Positions 6,831 through 10,448 of a DNA stretch of 10,448 nt are shown one piece after another (position 1 is the stretch's first letter; every line of letters starts with the position of its first letter). The stretch is from Proteobacteria bacterium UBA6492. Its GTDB lineage: Bacteria > Pseudomonadota > Gammaproteobacteria > UBA6429 > Thiohalophilaceae. The notes beneath the pieces are model-generated. The model did no database searches. It saw only the letters and a list, made by a program, of their open reading frames with translations, and was not told where the DNA came from. Position numbers and translations under genes: made by a program. Location of the stretch: contig DJMK01000159.1 of the NCBI GenBank assembly GCA_002436485.1, positions 2,556-13,003 of the forward strand, in the 5' to 3' direction.

Positions 6831-7333
6831 GTACTCTCCTGTATCTCGAGTTGAAGTGGATCCGGGCCGGTCAATTTTATCTGTTGTCCCTCATTGAGTT
6901 TTATCGTTGCACCGACAACATCAGCGGCAATCGGTAATTCGCGACCGCCACGATCAACCAGTGTAGCGAATATTACCGATGCTGGGCGGCCATAATCAAA
7001 AATTTCGTTCAGTGCAGCGCGTATGGTGCGCCCAGTGTGCAAAACATCATCAACCAGTACAATGTGCTGGTCATCGACTGCAAACGGCAGGCTTGATGGC
7101 GTGACCTGCGGGTGCATGCCGATGCGGGTGAAATCGTCGCGATAAAAGGTGATATTCAGTTTGCCCAGGGGCTCATTGATAGCAAGTCTATGATGCAGTT
7201 CTTCGGCGATCCAGACGCCACCGGTATGAATTCCGATCATGCAGGGGTTTTCGATGTTTCGGGCTTTAAGCAGTTCGCGAAGATCACTGACCATGTTTTT
7301 TAACAGGTCATTGGGCTTGGGGCATGTCGACAT
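6827..7333 (-). CDS. pyrR: PyrR, pyrimidine operon regulator and uracil phosphoribosyltransferase
   Basis: A 168-residue phosphoribosyltransferase-fold protein. Family members convert uracil and PRPP to UMP, and in Bacillus they also bind leader RNA to attenuate pyr genes. Seen directly: the PRPP-binding loop IVLVDDVLHTGRTI at 91-104 with its paired aspartates, the HTGG substrate loop at 36-39, and LVDRGGRELPI at 125-135. The length is slightly below the ~180 of Gram-positive PyrR. The ATG abuts the ruvX stop (TAA directly followed by ATG), so no room exists for a PyrR-type attenuator immediately upstream. In gammaproteobacteria the regulatory role is less certain than in Bacillus. Its place before pyrB matches Pseudomonas. 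Confidence 0.95.
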   Translation of the reverse strand: MSTCPKPNDLLKNMVSDLRELLKARNIENPCMIGIHTGGVWIAEELHHRLAINEPLGKLNITFYRDDFTRIGMHPQVTPSSLPFAVDDQHIVLVDDVLHTGRTIRAALNEIFDYGRPASVIFATLVDRGGRELPIAADVVGATIKLNEGQQIKLTGPDPLQLEIQEST

Positions 7334-7783
7334 TTATTGTAAGTGACCTTGTTTTGCTGCGTTCCGATTGAGCCAGGTTTGCAGAATAATCTGTGCGGCA
7401 AGTTTATCAATTTCTGCCTTGTCTTGCTTGCGCTGTCTTGCCATACCGCTTTGCGCCAGTATTTCTTCCGCTTCGACTGAACTGAGTTTTTCATCAATCC
7501 ATTCTACGGGCAGATTGTAACGTTGTTTTAGCTGATCCCCAAAATCTTTCACAGTTTGTTCCAGTGGGTGGGGCTGGCCGTCCATGCTGGTGGGCATACC
7601 AACAACCAGCAATGCTGGTCGCCATTCTTGAACGAGCCGGCTGATATGTTCCCAGTCAGGTTTACCCTGGCTGTTTTGCAGGGTTATCAGCGCACGGGCG
7701 GTGGCAGTGATTTCCTGGCCAACTGCGACACCGATACGTTTGGTGCCAAAATCAAAAGCAAGGATAGTTCGGTACTGGCTCAC
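7334..7783 (-). CDS. ruvX: RuvX/YqgF, putative pre-16S rRNA nuclease
   Basis: A 149-residue RNase H-fold protein, in E. coli implicated in final 5' trimming of 16S rRNA and originally proposed as a Holliday-junction resolvase. Seen directly: FDFGTKRIGVAVG at 10-22 with the first catalytic aspartate (Asp11), VVGMPTSMDG at 60-69, WIDEKLSS at 95-102 with the acidic residue of the second strand, and EIDKLAAQIILQ at 124-135 with the final aspartate. All three acidic sites are present and the length is typical. The start is GTG, overlapping the yqgE stop as GTGA. The neighbouring yqgE is its common genomic partner. Confidence 0.95.
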   Translation of the reverse strand: MSQYRTILAFDFGTKRIGVAVGQEITATARALITLQNSQGKPDWEHISRLVQEWRPALLVVGMPTSMDGQPHPLEQTVKDFGDQLKQRYNLPVEWIDEKLSSVEAEEILAQSGMARQRKQDKAEIDKLAAQIILQTWLNRNAAKQGHLQ

Positions 7784-8343
7784 GCGTGGCCGATATCCGG
7801 TGACAAGTTTTGCAGTTCGATACCGAGATGGCTGGCGGCCGCTGTCCAGCGCTGTTCTGTGGGTGTATCAAATAAAATGGCAGGATCGGCCGGTCCATTT
7901 AGCCATGCATTGTTGGCCAGTTCGTCTTCCAGTTGTCCATTGCCCCACCCGGCATAGCCCAGCATAACCATATAGCGAGCCGGACCTTCGTTGTGGGCAA
8001 TAGCTTCAATGATGTCCTGTGACATGGTGACCCCGATTTTGTCAGTAACCGCCAGGGTGGCCTCCCAGTGACCCAGCCCTTCGTGCAATACAAAACCGCG
8101 ATCCGTCTGTACCGGGCCCCCCTGGTAAATGGGTACATAACCGGGTTGCTTACGCGTATCCTGCATGTCCAGGTGTTCCAGCAGTTCGCTAAAATCTACT
8201 TCCAGCGGGCGATTAATAACGAGCCCCATGGCTCCTTCCTCTGTATGGTCACACATGTAAGTGACGGTTTGGGAAAAATTCGGATCCGCGAGACTGGGCA
8301 TCGCGATGAGGAAATTATTGACGAGGTTAGATGCGCTGCGCAT
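7780..8343 (-). CDS. yqgE: YqgE/AlgH family protein
   Basis: A 187-residue protein of the UPF0301/DUF179 family, called AlgH in Pseudomonas, where it has been linked to alginate and other virulence regulation. Its biochemical role is not established. Seen directly: the hallmark N-terminus NFLIAMPSLADPNFSQTVTY at residues 10-29, EGAMGLVINRPL (36-47), GGPVQTDRGFVLH, and the C-terminal GYAGWGNGQLEDEL and NAWLNGPAD. No signal peptide or membrane segment is seen, so it is likely cytoplasmic. The chosen ATG at 8343 gives nine residues before the conserved block; a later start at Met15 would remove part of it, so 8343 is preferred. It overlaps ruvX by 4 bases. A 60-bp gap separates it from tonB upstream. 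Confidence 0.93.
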   Translation of the reverse strand: MRSASNLVNNFLIAMPSLADPNFSQTVTYMCDHTEEGAMGLVINRPLEVDFSELLEHLDMQDTRKQPGYVPIYQGGPVQTDRGFVLHEGLGHWEATLAVTDKIGVTMSQDIIEAIAHNEGPARYMVMLGYAGWGNGQLEDELANNAWLNGPADPAILFDTPTEQRWTAAASHLGIELQNLSPDIGHA

Positions 8344-8403
8344 AAATATAAGTATCGAAGAGTTATGCGAATATCACAAGTAAACCGGTAAATCCGGGGT
8401 ATT
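8344..8403 (-). promoter_or_regulatory. Gap between tonB and yqgE with a weak possible promoter
   Basis: This is the widest gap inside the minus-strand run. On the minus strand TTGTGA (8374-8379) and GATACT (8351-8356) are spaced by 17 bp, which resembles a weak sigma-70 promoter, but transcription would begin almost at the yqgE ATG. A short CCGG-TAAAT-CCGG hairpin lies close to the tonB stop. Neither is convincing; the gap mainly suggests that yqgE onward could be expressed separately from tonB. Confidence 0.2.
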
Positions 8404-9306
8404 CTAGCGAACAGAGGTGCTGAGACCCTGTTTTACCCTGAAACGCCAGACCAGCGAAATGTGCAGCACATCCGTGTCCTTGAGGATTTCCGGTGTAAGT
8501 GGTGGGTAGGGCGCTGCCATTTTGACAATATTTTTCGCTGCATCGTCCAGCAGCTTTTTCCCTGATGATTTGAGTATGCGTATGCTCTCGATGCTCCCAT
8601 CCGGATTAATGCCCACATCGAGCAGTAGGTCGCCATTGATATTGTTTCGCACGGCTCGCTCGGGGTAATTAAGGGTACCTGTTTTTTCCACCTTGTCCCG
8701 CCAGGCCTCTATGTAACTGGCAAAGCGATACTGCTTGGCGTTGGCGCCTTCTACATATGTGCGTTTTGGCGTTTCCTGGTAGGCCTGCTTGAGTTGCTGA
8801 ATCTCGGCACGCAGGCGGGCGAACTCCCTGCTGCGCTCAAATAACTGTGCCGCGGTCTTGCTCTCGGTCTCGATGGGAATATCACGCTTGAATTCTTCCG
8901 TGTCACGCTTAAAAGGTGATTTTTCAGCAGTGATGAGTTCTTTCTGTTGTTGTTCTTTCTTGAGTGGTGGTGGGGACATGGCCAGCTTGCTGTGCGGCGC
9001 CAGTCCATCTTCCGGTGTCGGGTAAGGGTTAGAGAACGGGCTGGTTGGACGAACTTTCTCGTCGAGGTTGCCACCACCTTTCTGGTTGGCCTGTGCCAGG
9101 TATTCTGCTTCCTCGGGTGCTTCCTTGGAACTCGAATGCACCAGGGTGATTTCCATGGTCGGGGCATTATTGCTTTGCAGCATATCCTCAAAATCAAAAC
9201 TGATGCCAAGAATCACGATGGCATGAAAGGCGAGCGCAACAAAAATAGTAAGACCGATACGATCAAACTGGTGGGGTTCGTACTGCTGGTTCACGATTTC
9301 TTGCAT
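8404..9306 (-). CDS. tonB3: Energy transducer TonB, TonB3-like
   Basis: A 300-residue inner-membrane protein reaching through the periplasm. Seen directly: short cytoplasmic N-terminus, one membrane anchor at about 17-36, a charged periplasmic stretch (60-155) with only modest proline content, a probable coiled coil around 153-180 (FERSREFARLRAEIQQLKQA), and a C-terminal TonB domain from about 195 (SYIEAWRDKVEKTGTLNYPE, then GDLLLDVGINPDGSIESIRI). Two blocks, ITLVHSS...EEAEYLAQANQKGGG and the EAWRDKVE segment, resemble what I remember of Pseudomonas TonB3, which is required for normal twitching motility. The gene position next to yqgE is also that of tonB3. No exbB or exbD is visible. It overlaps the upstream Gx gene by 16 nt. 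The TonB call is firm; the TonB3 subtype rests on memory and synteny. Confidence 0.88.
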   Translation of the reverse strand: MQEIVNQQYEPHQFDRIGLTIFVALAFHAIVILGISFDFEDMLQSNNAPTMEITLVHSSSKEAPEEAEYLAQANQKGGGNLDEKVRPTSPFSNPYPTPEDGLAPHSKLAMSPPPLKKEQQQKELITAEKSPFKRDTEEFKRDIPIETESKTAAQLFERSREFARLRAEIQQLKQAYQETPKRTYVEGANAKQYRFASYIEAWRDKVEKTGTLNYPERAVRNNINGDLLLDVGINPDGSIESIRILKSSGKKLLDDAAKNIVKMAAPYPPLTPEILKDTDVLHISLVWRFRVKQGLSTSVR

Positions 9307-9818
9307 GATTCAGGATCTATTTTATCAATAATTTTTTGACAAATAATACCGTTAATAATTCCCAGTATCACTGCAACCGTCATTAACACCGGGTACAAAT
9401 GCCAGAGACCACTATGCGGAATAAACAACAACCAGGCACAGGTAAATTGCCCGGTCATGTGTGCCATCGCCGCCAAAAGGCTAAACCCAATAGCGCTGAA
9501 ACCCTTGCCGGGTACTTTTGACGCCAGCCATAAAACAAGAATAGTTGCGATCGCACCTGAAAAACTCATTAAAAATGTCGGTGACAAAAAGGTGCCGAGT
9601 AACAAGCTACCAACCAGCACGCGTAACAGCGAAACCCACGCCGCCATGCTCCAGCCAAACAGGACCAACACGGCAATAGTGATGATATTTGCAAGACCAG
9701 GTTTCAGTCCTGGCAATATTGAGGGAATCGCGCTTTCAATCACGTGAATCATGATTGCCAGTGCTGCTAGCCAGGCAACCAGGTGATCCGTTCTGTCAGA
9801 CAAAATCTTGATTTGCAT
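9291..9818 (-). CDS. Gx transporter family membrane protein, EetB-like
   Basis: A 175-residue hydrophobic protein with about five to six membrane segments (roughly 13-31, 42-60, 62-80, 84-102, 107-130, 138-162). It fits the family often annotated as heptaprenyl diphosphate synthase component I or Gx transporter, recognised by PGLKPGLANIITIAVLVLFG at 36-55 and the following LRVLVGSLLLGTFLSPTFL (65-83). There is no aspartate-rich prenyltransferase motif, so the synthase name is probably misleading. As I recall, EetB of the Listeria extracellular electron-transfer locus belongs to this family. The substrate is unknown; membrane supply of a flavin- or quinone-related compound is a guess from context. 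It follows the NusG-II gene after 43 nt and overlaps tonB by 16 nt. Confidence 0.8.
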   Translation of the reverse strand: MQIKILSDRTDHLVAWLAALAIMIHVIESAIPSILPGLKPGLANIITIAVLVLFGWSMAAWVSLLRVLVGSLLLGTFLSPTFLMSFSGAIATILVLWLASKVPGKGFSAIGFSLLAAMAHMTGQFTCAWLLFIPHSGLWHLYPVLMTVAVILGIINGIICQKIIDKIDPESCKKS

Positions 9819-9834
9819 CAGGTAAGAAGTTTAG

Positions 9835-9848
9835 CTGAATTTCTTCAG
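9835..9848. other. Small hairpin upstream of the Gx gene
   Basis: On the minus strand CTGAA-GAAA-TTCAG forms a perfect 5-bp stem with a GNRA-type tetraloop, ending 16 nt before the Gx start codon at 9818. The stem is short and AT-rich, so it may be chance or could affect translation of the Gx gene, which has no evident ribosome-binding site. Confidence 0.2.
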
Positions 9849-9861
9849 TGAGATAAATACA

Positions 9862-10221
9862 TCAGAAATTGATGCTGTCGAACCTGGCTTGCCCGCCACC
9901 GAGTTTGATGATCACCTTGTTGGGAAGGCACGCCATAACTTCTCCCGAATATTGTAACCATCCGCGATGAATACATACTTTGCCCTTGCAGGGAGATTGC
10001 GCGAAGCGAATTTTGCCGTCCTCAATATTCAGTACACTATCACCAAGCTCACCACGAATATTCAGCCGTTTTGCGTCTTCCAGACTAGCTACAGTGATGT
10101 GTTGATGCGAATCAATAATGCTGGCATGCGTTGCACTGGTTTGTGGCCGCCATAACTGGTAATAAAGTAACGGCAACAAAATGAGGGCAAAGAAGATAGC
10201 TAGCGTATCGGAACGTGTCAT
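9862..10221 (-). CDS. NusG domain II-containing membrane-anchored protein, EetA-like
   Basis: A 119-residue protein with one N-terminal membrane segment (about 6-22) and a single extracytoplasmic NusG-domain-II fold (about 40-115). It is not the transcription factor NusG, whose NGN domain is absent. Seen directly: the family motif with three cysteines, SPCKGKVCIHRGW (77-89) and MACLPNKVIIKL (96-107), giving C78-x4-C83-x14-C98. The cysteines may bind a metal or form disulfides; this is inference. Such proteins occur beside ApbE and Gx transporters, and as I recall EetA of the Listeria electron-transfer locus is one. It overlaps the apbE stop by four bases (ATGA) and is followed by the Gx gene, so the three are probably a functional unit. 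Confidence 0.85.
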   Translation of the reverse strand: MTRSDTLAIFFALILLPLLYYQLWRPQTSATHASIIDSHQHITVASLEDAKRLNIRGELGDSVLNIEDGKIRFAQSPCKGKVCIHRGWLQYSGEVMACLPNKVIIKLGGGQARFDSINF

Positions 10222-10448
10222 TTCAGTGTAACGGTATTGATGTCTTTAACAGGCTGTTCAAAGTTGATACGTTGCCGCATCTTTTGTGTCAGGTGTATTT
10301 TGCCATTGCTATCAATCAACATGGCGGTATCGATGCCCATTGCTTGCGCAGTCTCGACCCATTGATCTGGTCCGGCGATAAACAATGCAGTGGCTGCCGC
10401 ATCAGCCAGCGTGGCATCCACGTGGATAACGGTGACGCTTTGCACACC
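10218..10448 (-). CDS. apbE: FAD:protein FMN transferase ApbE, C-terminal end, cut by the window edge
   Basis: Only the last 76 residues are present; the frame is open through the right edge. ApbE is a periplasmic enzyme that transfers FMN from FAD onto a serine or threonine of target proteins such as NqrC, RnfG and other FMN-binding-domain proteins, using Mg2+. Seen directly: SVTVIHVDATLADAAATALF, which contains the family's conserved ADxxAT motif whose aspartate and threonine help bind the metal, then the helix with GPDQWVETAQAMG and a closing strand TAMLIDSNGKI. An internal GTG at 10443-10445 is not the true start because the conserved core lies upstream of it, outside the window. It is the first visible gene of the minus-strand run and overlaps the NusG-II gene by 4 bases. 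Confidence 0.88.
   Translation of the reverse strand, partial: GVQSVTVIHVDATLADAAATALFIAGPDQWVETAQAMGIDTAMLIDSNGKIHLTQKMRQRINFEQPVKDINTVTLK

Noticed and set aside
6174..6854. 226-codon open frame on the plus strand, antisense to pyrB
   Set aside because: It lies wholly across pyrB and the pyrR end, which carry full family motifs on the other strand. Its translation shows no recognisable domain and no start signal.
7556..7957. 133-codon plus-strand frame
   Set aside because: It is antisense to ruvX and yqgE and contains no recognisable protein features.
9291..9818. Annotation of the Gx gene as heptaprenyl diphosphate synthase
   Set aside because: No aspartate-rich DDxxD motif is present and the protein is a multi-pass membrane protein, so the transporter-family name fits better.
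9862..10221. Annotation as transcription antitermination factor NusG
   Set aside because: It lacks the NGN domain and has an N-terminal membrane anchor, so it acts outside the cytoplasm.

Overview
This window looks like the chromosome of a gammaproteobacterium with roughly balanced GC. The gene order follows a block I remember from Pseudomonas: proC, yggS, divergent pilT and pilU, then pyrC'-pyrB-pyrR-ruvX-yqgE(algH)-tonB3. The genus cannot be named from this sequence. There are no rRNAs, tRNAs, CRISPR arrays, intact insertion sequences or phage genes.

Layout. On the minus strand at the left edge are proC (cut by the window edge) and yggS. A 107-bp divergent intergenic region separates yggS from pilT and pilU on the plus strand, the two retraction ATPases of type IV pili. 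pilU converges on a long minus-strand run that enters from the right edge. In transcription order that run is apbE (cut), a NusG-domain-II membrane protein, a Gx-family membrane protein, a TonB3-like tonB, yqgE, ruvX, pyrR, pyrB, an inactive dihydroorotase homologue pyrC', and a pyrK-type electron-transfer subunit. Most junctions overlap by 1 to 16 bases or abut, so translation is probably coupled along much of the run.

How the genes work together. PyrR, PyrB and PyrC' belong to pyrimidine synthesis. PyrC' has lost nearly all its metal ligands and most likely serves as a structural partner of PyrB, as in Pseudomonas. PyrK suggests an NAD-linked dihydroorotate dehydrogenase, but no pyrD is visible. 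PilT and PilU power pilus retraction, and TonB resembles Pseudomonas TonB3, which affects twitching motility. ApbE, NusG-II and Gx form a flavin/redox module at the cell surface. It occupies the place where Pseudomonas carries gshB, and its parts resemble FmnB, EetA and EetB of Gram-positive extracellular electron transfer.

The most unusual DNA is the 131 bp between pilU and pyrK. It holds a second, degraded copy of the pyrK 3' end. The two ends share a perfect 32-bp direct repeat, and the relic's stop codon lies 3 nt from the pilU stop. It could be the remains of a gene duplication or the scar of an integrated element.
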